DNA of 23,814 nt from a virus, in IMG/VR virus record IMGVR_UViG_3300020377_000030, positions 1-23,814 of that record, one strand, 5' to 3'. A program made the translations under genes and the position numbers. Shown here piece by piece: positions 1 to 7,878 of the stretch. The notes beneath the pieces were generated by a model. That model was not told the DNA's origin. It ran no database searches and was given only the letters and a program-made list of their open reading frames with translations. Numbering within the stretch: position 1 is the first letter of the stretch; each line of letters starts with the position of its first letter.

Positions 1-159
1 AAGTGGGTACAGGTTATAACTTTGGCTAGAACAAAAATCTTAGGTATTCCTACAAAAGCAAAACAGAGAATACCAGAATTAGATACAACTGCTATTACTT
101 GTCTAGAAGATATTGTCAGAGAAACTTTAGAAGATTTAGCTAATAGAAAAGCTGCATGA
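1..159 (+). CDS. Terminase small subunit, C-terminal part (gene starts left of window)
   Basis: The first frame is open from base 1 to a TGA at 157-159 and gives the last 52 residues of a protein. They include the stretch ARTKILGIPTKAKQR, followed by an acidic helix ending in ETLEDLANRKAA. This pattern (an arginine-rich helix, a 'lgiPtka' turn, then a helix before the end) is how Nu1-like small terminase subunits finish. The small subunit recognises the packaging site on phage DNA and recruits the large subunit. The stop overlaps the start of the large terminase as ATGA, so the two are probably translationally coupled. The DNA-binding N-terminus is outside the window, so the family call rests on this tail and on position. 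Confidence 0.75.
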   Translation, partial: KWVQVITLARTKILGIPTKAKQRIPELDTTAITCLEDIVRETLEDLANRKAA

Positions 160-2027
160 ATAATATAAATAAATTAGAACGATCAGCATTAGAAGCATTT
201 CGTCCTCCTAAAAAGATGAGTCTTAGTGAATGGGCAGATGAATTTGCATATCTTTCCGCAGAAAGTAGTGCCGAGGGTGGTAAATGGAAAACTTTGCCAT
301 ATCAAAAAGGGATTATGGATGCGATTACTGACCCTAATATTGAGCGTGTAACAGTGATGAAAAGTGCAAGGGTTGGATATTCTAAAATTTTAAATCATGT
401 TATTTCATATCACATACATCAAGATCCTTGTCCGATGATGATGGTGCAACCGACTATAGAGGACGCGCAGGGATATTCAAAAGAAGAGATAAGTCCATTA
501 TTAAGAGACACTCCTTGTCTACAAGGTTTAGTCAGTGATCCAAAAGCAAAAGATGGTGCTAATACAATATTGCAGAAACAGTTTCCAGGAGGAACATTAT
601 CTCTTGTCGGTGCAAATAGTGCCAGGGGTTTTAGAAGAGTTAGCAGACGTATTGTTTTATTCGATGAGGTTGATGGCTACCCTGCATCAGCAGGTACAGA
701 AGGAGATCAGATAAGACTAGGAATAATGCGTACAGAATATTATTGGAATAGAAAGATTGTTGCTGGTTCTACTCCTACATTAAAAGAATTTAGTCGTATT
801 GAAAAACTATATAAAGAAACAAATCAACAAAAATATTTTTTACCTTGTCCAGAATGTGGTCATATGCAATATCTGGAATGGAAATATTTTGCATGGCAGA
901 ACAATGATTACGATACTGTTAGTTATGCATGTAAATCTTGTGGTGTTTTTATACCGCAGAATAAAAAACGATGGATGGTGGAAAAAGGAGAATGGCGACC
1001 TACAGGAACTGCTGAAAATAAAAGGCATGTAGGATTTCATATCTGGGCTGCATATTCATATTCACCAAATGCGTCATGGTCTAACCTTGCCAGAGAATGG
1101 GATGCTGCAAAAGAAAGTGGAGATCAATTGCAAACTTATTACAACACTGTACTAGGAGAGCCATACGAGGATGAGTATGAAACAAAGATTGGTGCATCTG
1201 CATTATTAGAAAGAGCAAGTAAAGAAAAATATAAACATATGATTCCACCAAAAGAGGTATTGGTATTGGTAGCAGGTGTTGATACACAAGACGATAGATT
1301 ATCTATGTCAGTCTGGGGTATAGGTCGTAATGAGGAGATGTATTTAGTAGATCGGGCTAAGATTTACGGCTCTCCATCAAGACAGGATGTATGGGATCAA
1401 CTAGATGAAATATTACAAACACCATATAAAAATGAAGATGGTAGAAAAATAAATATAGAAGTTACAGCAGTAGATACTGGAGGACACTTTACTGAGGAAG
1501 TCTACAGATACACAAGAAGCAGAGCAAAGTTAGGCGTTATAGCTATAAAAGGTCAGGCAAAACTAAGAGATGATTCTTTTTTGTCAAAACCTAGACGTAT
1601 AGATTATTCAAATAAAAAGAAAATAACAAAATTTGGTGTTGAATTATATCTTGTAGGCGTAAATAGAATTAAGACATTAATGCATAGAAGATTACGAGAG
1701 GCAGAAGTAACAAAAGGTGCATTACATTTCTATCCGACAGTAACAAATGATTATTTTGAAGAATTAACAGCAGAAAGAGAGATACAAAAATATAAGAATG
1801 GTTACACTTTAGAAAGAGTATGGGTTAAAAAATCTGGTGTTAGAAATGAGGCACTAGATGAACTTGTATATTCTTATGCTTGTCTGCAAAGGTTATATCA
1901 GATATATCCCCGTAGAACGATATGGGATTACATGGAAAAAAAGTATGTAAAACAAAAAGATGAATCTAAAGGTAAAAGAGTTACAATGAAAAGAAAGCAA
2001 GGTAATGATTATGTCAACAACTGGTAG
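156..2027 (+). CDS. Terminase large subunit (lambda gpA family)
   Basis: This 623-residue packaging motor is close in length to lambda gpA. The N-terminal ATPase shows a Walker-A-like loop at residues 69-77 (KSARVGYSK) and a Walker B at about 166-171 (IVLFDE). A zinc ribbon follows with cysteines 231, 234, 259 and 262. The C-terminal nuclease shows acidic metal-ligand candidates at D376 (GVDTQDD), D440 (AVDTGGH) and D568 (NEALDELVY). The protein cuts concatemeric DNA and drives it through the portal using ATP. The start overlaps the small-subunit stop (ATGA), and there is no strong ribosome-binding site, consistent with coupling. The TAG stop lies inside the TAGGAGG ribosome-binding site of the next gene. 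All expected motifs are present, so it appears functional. Confidence 0.97.
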   Translation: MNNINKLERSALEAFRPPKKMSLSEWADEFAYLSAESSAEGGKWKTLPYQKGIMDAITDPNIERVTVMKSARVGYSKILNHVISYHIHQDPCPMMMVQPTIEDAQGYSKEEISPLLRDTPCLQGLVSDPKAKDGANTILQKQFPGGTLSLVGANSARGFRRVSRRIVLFDEVDGYPASAGTEGDQIRLGIMRTEYYWNRKIVAGSTPTLKEFSRIEKLYKETNQQKYFLPCPECGHMQYLEWKYFAWQNNDYDTVSYACKSCGVFIPQNKKRWMVEKGEWRPTGTAENKRHVGFHIWAAYSYSPNASWSNLAREWDAAKESGDQLQTYYNTVLGEPYEDEYETKIGASALLERASKEKYKHMIPPKEVLVLVAGVDTQDDRLSMSVWGIGRNEEMYLVDRAKIYGSPSRQDVWDQLDEILQTPYKNEDGRKINIEVTAVDTGGHFTEEVYRYTRSRAKLGVIAIKGQAKLRDDSFLSKPRRIDYSNKKKITKFGVELYLVGVNRIKTLMHRRLREAEVTKGALHFYPTVTNDYFEELTAEREIQKYKNGYTLERVWVKKSGVRNEALDELVYSYACLQRLYQIYPRRTIWDYMEKKYVKQKDESKGKRVTMKRKQGNDYVNNW

Positions 2028-2035
2028 GAGGTTAT

Positions 2036-2614
2036 ATGTGGATATCTGATATCCCCGCTGTTATAACTGCTGGTACAACAGTAAAATGGCGTGATGAATC
2101 TGCAACAGTAGGATTTAACGAATCTGCAACAAGTGCTGATTATTCATTAACTTACTATTTAAGAACAAATATTGCTGGACAAGGACATATTTCTATTGGT
2201 AGTGCATTTGCAACAGGATGGCAGTTTACTATTTCTGCAACAGATAGCGGAACTTTTCACGCAGGGGATTGGTATTGGTGTGCGATTGCAGAAAAATCTG
2301 GAGAAAAATATAAATTAGGAGAAGGGTATATAAAAGTAAAACAAAGTTTAGTATATAGTGGTACTCCATTAGTATTTGATTCTAGAACTTACGCAGAAAA
2401 AGAATTAGATATAGTAAAAGCTGCTATACTTGCATTAGAAACAGATAAAGCTAAAGAATATAGTATTGGTGATAGAACTTTTAAACGTATTGAATTATCA
2501 GAATTGATTAAACGAGAATCACAATTAAAAAGCATAGTTGCAACGGAACAAAGAGCATCTAAAATAGCACAAGGTCTTGGTGATCCCAAGAACCTTCTTA
2601 TTCGTTTTAAATAG
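2036..2614 (+). CDS. Head-completion protein: N-terminal beta domain plus gpW-like C-terminus
   Basis: This 192-residue protein has two parts. Residues 1 to about 115 look like an Ig-like beta-sandwich. They open with IPAVITAGTTVKW and contain alternating strands ending in the GDWYWCAIAEKSG and GEGYIKVK stretches. Residues about 118-192 (EKELDIVKAAILALETDK, then an IGDRTFKRIELSELIKRE segment) match the helix-beta-hairpin-helix pattern of gpW. In lambda gpW is a separate small protein that enters the portal after packaging and prepares the head for the connector. Its place between terminase and portal is also that of lambda W. The ribosome-binding site TAGGAGG (2025-2031) lies 4 bases before the ATG. 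The N-terminal domain is known fused to gpW-like tails in prophages, but I do not know its role. Confidence 0.8.
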   Translation: MWISDIPAVITAGTTVKWRDESATVGFNESATSADYSLTYYLRTNIAGQGHISIGSAFATGWQFTISATDSGTFHAGDWYWCAIAEKSGEKYKLGEGYIKVKQSLVYSGTPLVFDSRTYAEKELDIVKAAILALETDKAKEYSIGDRTFKRIELSELIKRESQLKSIVATEQRASKIAQGLGDPKNLLIRFK

Positions 2615-2651
2615 GTGTTAAATGTTCTTATTTTTGCTTAAAGGAGACTAA

Positions 2652-4238
2652 ATGGGCTTAAGAAACGCTTGGAGAGGCTTATTTACCTCTAAAAAAGATG
2701 CATTTTCGCAAAAAAAACCTTTTAGAAGGCGTGCATACGCAGGTGCAAAAACAGATAGATTAACTTCAAGTTGGGTAACAAGAACAACATCTGCTGATCA
2801 GGAATGGTCATCATCTATATCTACATTAAGATCGCGTGTTCATCAGTTAGTTCGTGATAATAATTATGCAGCACAGGCTATAAGATTATCTACAAATCAA
2901 ATTGTGGGAACAGGAGTAAGATTACAGGCGCAGGTAAAAAAAGTTAGAGGAGGTAAGTTAGATACTCGTATAAACGAACAGATAGAAAGTCAATGGTCAA
3001 TGTGGGGTAGAAAAGATAGTTGTGATGTTCGTGGTGTGCTTTGTTTTAGTGAATTAGAAAGATTAGCGATAAGAGGAATGATTGAATCTGGAGAATCTTT
3101 TGTTATTATTCATAGAAAAAATTTAGGTAGAAGTAAAATACCATTTGCATTAGAAGTTATAGAAGCAGATCAATTAGATGAGGATTATAAAGGTACAACC
3201 TTACAGCCAGGTAATACTTGGCGATTAGGTATAGAGCTAAATCAATTTAAGAGGGCAGTTCGTTATGCTTTTCTTACTAAGCATCCTGGTGATTCAAACT
3301 TTACTACACCTGCTGGCACTAAAAGACATGTAATTATAGATGCAAAAGATGTGTTGCATTTGTTTTTACCACAAAGACCAGGACAGCATCGTGGTATTCC
3401 TTGGTTATCTTCTACTATCCAACATCTGCATCAGTTAGATGGCATGATCGAGGCCACATTAATTAATGCGAGAGCATCCAGTGCTTTGATGGGATTTATT
3501 ACAACTCCAGAAGGAGAGTTAGATCCTGGTGGTGAGGTTTATGATTACGACAGAGTAACAAGTTTTGAACCAGGGCAATTTAAGTACTTAGAACCTGGTT
3601 CATCTGTAACGATACCTGATATGGGTAAACCTAACAGTGAATTTGAAACATTTGTAAGAACTATGCTTAGATCTATGGCATCTGGTCTTGGTTGTAGTTT
3701 TGAAGGTATAAGTTCTGACTATTCACAATCTAATTACAGTTCAAGCAGACTTTCTTTATTACAGGATCGTGATCACTGGCGTACTGTACAACAGATGTTG
3801 AAGGAAAACTTCTATCAACCCATGTATGAATCATGGTTAGAGATGGCTGTAATGTCTGGGGCGTTAGTGCTACCAACTTATGAGACAGAACCAGAAAGGT
3901 ATGAAAAGATTAGATGGGTATGCAGAGGATATTCATATGTAGATCCACAGAGAGAAGTAGAGGCACAGAAAAATGCAGTTAGATCTGGATTTAAGACACT
4001 TGGAGATTGTGTTTCTGAGAATGGTGGTGATTTAGATGAATTATTAGTAGCGAGACAGTCAGAGTTAGCTAAATTAGATGAGATGAATATTGTCTTAGAC
4101 ACTGATCCATCTGCTGTTAACAAGTCTGGTGGTTCTCAGTTTAAACCTATAGGTAGCGTAGATCCATTTGGTGATACGCTAGAACCGTCAGGTGAAGATG
4201 CAGAAAACGTAGGAGAAGAATCAAGTGGCAACTATTAA
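2652..4238 (+). CDS. Portal protein (lambda gpB family)
   Basis: This 528-residue protein is close in length to lambda gpB. The portal is the dodecameric ring at one capsid vertex through which DNA enters and leaves. The N-terminal region has the family pattern of an arginine-rich segment, then LRSRVHQLVRDNNYAAQAI and NQIVGTGVRLQAQV (about 62-100). The centre has FALEVIEADQLDEDY and KDVLHLFLPQRPGQHRGIPW, also typical. The acidic C-terminal tail after about residue 480 is low-complexity. A strong ribosome-binding site, AAGGAG at 2641-2646, sits 5 bases before the ATG. The last 14 bases overlap the start of the protease-capsid gene, whose own ribosome-binding site lies inside this coding region. 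No separate lambda-C-type protease follows, because that activity is inside the next gene. Confidence 0.95.
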   Translation: MGLRNAWRGLFTSKKDAFSQKKPFRRRAYAGAKTDRLTSSWVTRTTSADQEWSSSISTLRSRVHQLVRDNNYAAQAIRLSTNQIVGTGVRLQAQVKKVRGGKLDTRINEQIESQWSMWGRKDSCDVRGVLCFSELERLAIRGMIESGESFVIIHRKNLGRSKIPFALEVIEADQLDEDYKGTTLQPGNTWRLGIELNQFKRAVRYAFLTKHPGDSNFTTPAGTKRHVIIDAKDVLHLFLPQRPGQHRGIPWLSSTIQHLHQLDGMIEATLINARASSALMGFITTPEGELDPGGEVYDYDRVTSFEPGQFKYLEPGSSVTIPDMGKPNSEFETFVRTMLRSMASGLGCSFEGISSDYSQSNYSSSRLSLLQDRDHWRTVQQMLKENFYQPMYESWLEMAVMSGALVLPTYETEPERYEKIRWVCRGYSYVDPQREVEAQKNAVRSGFKTLGDCVSENGGDLDELLVARQSELAKLDEMNIVLDTDPSAVNKSGGSQFKPIGSVDPFGDTLEPSGEDAENVGEESSGNY

Positions 4239-6807
4239 TGGCACTGAAATAAATCTTATGCCTACAGAAGGCATGAGAAATGCAGCAAAAAGATATCGTG
4301 AATTTAAAAAACAAGGAAGAAAAGGTGGTACTGAAGTAGCAGCAAGAAGAGCAACGCAGATATTAAGTGGTAATGAGTTAAGTCCAGATGTTGTCATAGA
4401 AATGAATGCTTGGTTTGCAAGACATGCTGTAGATAAAAAAGCAGAAGGATTTAAGCAAGGCGAAAAAGGTTATCCAAGTCCAGGCAAAGTTGCAAATTTA
4501 GCTTGGGGTGGATCTGCGGGCGAGAGTTTTTCAAAGGCAAAATCAGCTAGAATAAAAGAACTTAGATCTATTAATGTGACTGATTCAGAAAATCGAGCAG
4601 CCCCTGATGCTCTAAAAGTAGGTGATTTTGTACGTTGGAACTCTAGTGGTGGTACGGCTAGAGGTCAGATAGATCGTATTGAACGTGACGGAACTATAGA
4701 TGTACCAGATTCCAGTTTTACTATTACAGGTACTGCTGATGACCCTGCTGCATTAATTACCTTGTATAGAGATGGTGAGGCTACAGACAGAAAAGTAGGC
4801 CATAAATTTTCTACCTTGACTAAAATCCCAGCAATTAGATCTATAAACGAGTCTTTCAAACGTGCAGGTGAAACAAAATTTAACAAAGTAGAGGAAAGAA
4901 TATATGAGTTTCCATTTTCTTCTGAATTTGCAGTGCCAAGATCATTTGGAAATGAAATACTTTCTCACGAAAACGATGCTGCTGACTTAAAAAGACTTAA
5001 TGATTCTGCACCCTTGTTATTTAATCATGACACTGACAAAGTTATAGGTGTAGTAGAAAGGGCATATGTTGATAAAAAGAAGAAAAAAGGTGTTTCAAGA
5101 GTAAGATTTGCACAAACTGCCTTTGCTGATGAGATTCGTGGAATGGTGTCAGATGGCATTTTAAGGAACGTTAGTACTGGATATCGCATTTTAGAGATGG
5201 AAGAACGTGAAATAGATGGAAATAGTGCTTTTGTCGCATCTCGATGGGAGCCTTATGAAGTCAGTATTGTGGCTACGCCTGCTGACACCTCAGTTGGTAT
5301 AGGTCGGTCTTTATTAGAGACTGATACTATGACTATTGAGGAAAATAAGTCTACAATTGACGATAAGCGTACAAACGCAACTGAGGCTTCTGTCTCACCT
5401 CCTGTAAACATTATTTCTGAAAACGAAATGACCGATCAACCAAATTTAGAGGTTGTGCGTTCAGAGGCTAAAAAACAAGCTGCTTCTGAAGAACGTACAA
5501 GAATAAGAGAGATTACTGCATTATGCGGTAAGCATGGCTTTGAGGACATGGGCGAATCTATGATCGCTAATGGCACTTCAATAAACGAAGCAAGAGCAAA
5601 TGTTCTTGAAAAGTTAGGTGCTAAGTCACCAGAGGTGCAAACTGTTACTCCAGTAGAAAGTCAGTTCTCAGCAAAAGAAGAAAGAGAATACAGAAATACA
5701 GACTTTGTTTCTGGTGGTATTGCTGCTCTTATAGATGGCAATTGGGATAGACCTGGTGCTGGTTTTGCAAGAGAGCTTTCACAGGAAGTACAACGTCAGG
5801 GATATCATCGGAATGCTGGTGGCAAGACATTATTCTTACCATTCTCTGCATTATCAACTCAAAAAAGAGCTACATATGTAACTTCTAGTGCTAATACTGG
5901 CGGTAACATCGTTGCTACAGATTTAAGAGCAGATGATTTTATCGAAGCATTAAGAAATAACACTGTAATGGTGAATCTTGGTGTTCAAGTACTATCTGGT
6001 CTTATTGGTGATGTTGCAATCCCAAGAAGATCTGGTGTTGCTTCTACTGGATATTTATCATCTGAAACAACAGCGATTTCTCAAGCAGAATCTACATTTG
6101 ATCAGATTTCAATGACACCAAAGACTTTAGCAAGTCTGTCAAAATTCTCTAGAAATATGCTCATACAGGCAACTCCTGGTATTGAGGATCTAGTAAGAAG
6201 AGATTTATCTGATAGTATTAACTTAGGAATTGATCTTGGTATCTTGAACGGATCTGGTTCATCAGGTCAGCCTACAGGTATCATGAACACTTCTGGTATT
6301 GGTTCAGTTGCAATCGGTACTAATGGTGGTGCTATTACTCTTGAAAAGATTGTTGATCTTGAGACAGCAATCATGGAAGATAATGCAGGTGTTAATGCAG
6401 ATAACATTGCTTATGTAACAAACGCAAAAGTAATGGGTGCATTGAAGAAACTAAGAGCAGGTGGTTCTACAACTGGTGATGGTGCATTCTTATACAATGC
6501 AGACCTATCAGCTATCGGTAGAGGTGCTACTCCTGGTGTTCTTAATGGATATCCAGTAGCAATGACAAACCAAGTTCCAAGCAACCTTACAAAAGGTTCT
6601 AGTTCTGGTGTTTGTTCTGCTGTTGTTATGGGAGACTTCTCACAGGCAATTCTTGGATTGTTCGGTGGTGGTATCGAAGTAACAGTTGGTGAGGATAGTG
6701 ATGACTTCAGCAAGAACTTAACTTCTGTAAAAGCTGTAGTTGCATTTGATGTTGCCATACGTCATGCACAGTCATTTGCTGCTATAAAAGATGTGACAAC
6801 TGCATAA
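4225..6807 (+). CDS. Capsid polyprotein: accessory domains + Tudor-like domain + HK97 prohead protease + scaffold + major capsid protein
   Basis: A single 860-residue frame carries several units. Residues 1 to about 115 contain the motif LSPDVVIEMNAWFARHAVDK and a later YPSPGK/LAWGG segment, a domain I have seen in phage proteins without assigned function. About 129-200 is a small SH3/Tudor-like domain resembling DUF2945 (KVGDFVRWNSSGGTARG). About 220-362 is a HK97-type (U35) prohead protease with candidate catalytic H268 (LLFNHD) and S317 (NVSTGYR), closing with EPYEVSIVATPADT. About 363-490 is charged and helix-rich, a likely delta-domain scaffold. From about 493 to the end is a HK97-fold major capsid protein. 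GTG is chosen as start because AGGAGAA lies about 8 bases upstream; the first in-frame ATG is 33 bases later without such a site. Protease-capsid fusions are known; this fuller architecture is the odd part. Confidence 0.93.
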   Translation: MATINGTEINLMPTEGMRNAAKRYREFKKQGRKGGTEVAARRATQILSGNELSPDVVIEMNAWFARHAVDKKAEGFKQGEKGYPSPGKVANLAWGGSAGESFSKAKSARIKELRSINVTDSENRAAPDALKVGDFVRWNSSGGTARGQIDRIERDGTIDVPDSSFTITGTADDPAALITLYRDGEATDRKVGHKFSTLTKIPAIRSINESFKRAGETKFNKVEERIYEFPFSSEFAVPRSFGNEILSHENDAADLKRLNDSAPLLFNHDTDKVIGVVERAYVDKKKKKGVSRVRFAQTAFADEIRGMVSDGILRNVSTGYRILEMEEREIDGNSAFVASRWEPYEVSIVATPADTSVGIGRSLLETDTMTIEENKSTIDDKRTNATEASVSPPVNIISENEMTDQPNLEVVRSEAKKQAASEERTRIREITALCGKHGFEDMGESMIANGTSINEARANVLEKLGAKSPEVQTVTPVESQFSAKEEREYRNTDFVSGGIAALIDGNWDRPGAGFARELSQEVQRQGYHRNAGGKTLFLPFSALSTQKRATYVTSSANTGGNIVATDLRADDFIEALRNNTVMVNLGVQVLSGLIGDVAIPRRSGVASTGYLSSETTAISQAESTFDQISMTPKTLASLSKFSRNMLIQATPGIEDLVRRDLSDSINLGIDLGILNGSGSSGQPTGIMNTSGIGSVAIGTNGGAITLEKIVDLETAIMEDNAGVNADNIAYVTNAKVMGALKKLRAGGSTTGDGAFLYNADLSAIGRGATPGVLNGYPVAMTNQVPSNLTKGSSSGVCSAVVMGDFSQAILGLFGGGIEVTVGEDSDDFSKNLTSVKAVVAFDVAIRHAQSFAAIKDVTTA

Positions 6808-6819
6808 ATATGTCAATAT

Positions 6820-6844
6820 GGGGGTATATATTTACCCCCTTTTT
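6820..6844 (+). terminator. Rho-independent terminator after the capsid gene
   Basis: GGGGGTA (6820-6826) pairs perfectly with TACCCCC (6833-6839) across a 6-base loop, and five T residues follow at 6840-6844. It lies 13 bases after the capsid stop and just before the next gene. It is the only clear intrinsic terminator fully inside the window. Downstream tail genes lie on the same strand and I see no obvious promoter just after it. It therefore probably acts partially, raising capsid transcripts over tail transcripts. Confidence 0.85.
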
Positions 6845-6851
6845 ATTAATT

Positions 6852-7022
6852 ATGAAAATTAAATGTTTAGCAAACGTAGGAGCGAGTGGAGCTAGTTTAG
6901 AAGCTGGTAAAACTTATGATGTGTCTAATTCTGATGGTGATTTACTAATTAGAATAGGAAAAGCAGAAAAGGCAATTGAACAAAAACCAAAAAAAACAAA
7001 GGTAAAAAATGCCAATAATTGA
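6852..7022 (+). CDS. Small conserved head-region protein (function unknown)
   Basis: This 56-residue protein begins MKIKCLANVGASGASLEAG, continues with KTYDVSNSDGDLLIRIGKAE and ends in a lysine-rich tail. Short proteins of this shape (a beta-strand start, an 'aGk.ydv' turn, then 'L...G.A') are common next to phage capsid genes and have no firm function. It occupies the slot of lambda FI but I see no FI similarity. I place the start at the ATG at 6852. A longer reading of the frame from 6810 would run through the terminator hairpin. Its end overlaps the next gene by 14 bases, in a different frame. Confidence 0.75.
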   Translation: MKIKCLANVGASGASLEAGKTYDVSNSDGDLLIRIGKAEKAIEQKPKKTKVKNANN

Positions 7023-7296
7023 AGATAAGGAAACATTAAGAATATATTTACAAGATGGTAAAACTTGTACTATTGAGAATGGAATTGTATTTCCTGGGCA
7101 TTTAGACACTGCTGATGATGTAATAGCAGGTGGAACAGCAATAAGCACTGAATATATTCTTACAGCAGTTACAGAAGATGTATCTGCACTATCTAGAGGT
7201 TCTACAATAACGGTTGATTCTGTTAAATATACTGTTCGAGAGAATCTATTAACAGATGATGGATCTTTTTCACAAGTTTTGCTGAGTAAGACATAA
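7009..7296 (+). CDS. Head-tail connector, gpFII-like
   Basis: This 95-residue protein lies between the capsid and tail-terminator genes, where lambda has FII. Its second half (LSRGSTITVDSVKYTVRENL, followed by DDGSFSQVLL) matches the 'RGDtlti....y.V..v..DDGg' pattern of FII-like connectors. These form the ring below the portal that the tail docks on. It is somewhat shorter than lambda FII (117 residues), with the N-terminal helix reduced. AAAGG at about 6998-7002 may serve as its ribosome-binding site. The stop overlaps the next start as TAATG. Assignment rests on one motif plus position. Confidence 0.7.
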   Translation: MPIIEDKETLRIYLQDGKTCTIENGIVFPGHLDTADDVIAGGTAISTEYILTAVTEDVSALSRGSTITVDSVKYTVRENLLTDDGSFSQVLLSKT

Positions 7297-7721
7297 TGGC
7301 AGATTCATTAAGAGAACAGATATTAGCAAGAATGAAAACAAATCTTGATGCAATATCTAATGCTACTGTCTATAGATCAAGAGTAGAGCCTCTCAGTCGT
7401 GGTGAAGCACCAGCGATAATAATAGAACCGATATCAGATCAACCTACAGATACTAACTTCTTTGATAAATTAGATTGGTCTATGCGTGTCAGAGTATCAA
7501 CGATTGTTAGAGCTTCTTTACCTGATGATGAATCAGACATATATTCACAACAAGTACACTTAAAACTAATGGCTGACCAAACTGTAAATGGGTATGCTTT
7601 GGATTTAACGCCAGATCGTACTGACTTTAACTTAGTTGAAGCTGACCTACCTCTTGGTATAGTAAGTCAAGACTTCTTAGTTCGATATAGAACAAGTCGT
7701 ACTGATTTAACTTCATCTTAA
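7296..7721 (+). CDS. Tail terminator, gpU-like
   Basis: This 141-residue protein begins LREQILARMKTNLDAI, with VYRSRVEPLSRGEAPAIIIE next, then strands including WSMRVRVSTIVRA and a final QDFLVRYRT. A first helix, a 'P.i.i.p' strand, a long variable loop and a last beta strand are the plan of gpU-type tail terminators. These cap the tail tube when it reaches the length set by the tape measure and then join the head. Position between connector and tube gene agrees. A lambda gpZ counterpart, normally just upstream, is absent. It is translationally coupled to the previous gene (TAATG). The sequence does not fully exclude a neck role. Confidence 0.7.
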   Translation: MADSLREQILARMKTNLDAISNATVYRSRVEPLSRGEAPAIIIEPISDQPTDTNFFDKLDWSMRVRVSTIVRASLPDDESDIYSQQVHLKLMADQTVNGYALDLTPDRTDFNLVEADLPLGIVSQDFLVRYRTSRTDLTSS

Positions 7722-7725
7722 GATT

Positions 7726-7878
7726 ATGGCTAAAATTAGTAAAGAAGTTCCAAATCCAGGTACAGGTGGAACATATATGTTCGATCCTGAAACTGGGGAA
7801 ACTACACTAGTACCAGAAACCGATTCCTCTAACGACAATGGCTCTAACAAGAACGACAAAACTACTAGCAAAGATTGA
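7726..7878 (+). CDS. Small 50-residue protein overlapping the start of the tail tube gene
   Basis: An ATG at 7726, 4 bases after the previous stop, opens 50 codons ending TGA at 7876-7878. The product begins MAKISKEVPNPGTGGTY, continues MFDPETGETTLVPET and ends in a polar Ser/Asn/Lys-rich tail. The last 41 bases overlap the tube gene in another frame. I judge it real for three reasons: it fills an otherwise empty 116-base gap, it matches the tight packing, and short proteins with a 'GTGG.Y..dp.tG' core are familiar to me just before phage tail tube genes. The tube gene has no ribosome-binding site of its own, so translation here may feed ribosomes into it. The function is unknown. Confidence 0.6.
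   Translation: MAKISKEVPNPGTGGTYMFDPETGETTLVPETDSSNDNGSNKNDKTTSKD

Noticed and set aside
6411-6758. 115-codon frame on the - strand opposite the capsid gene
   Set aside because: It is a shadow of the capsid frame, with no family resemblance and no start signal; all neighbours are on the + strand.
6810-6851. Longer N-terminus for the 56-residue protein, starting at the ATG at 6810
   Set aside because: The extra codons lie in the terminator hairpin and T-run, and the product from 6852 already has a typical start.
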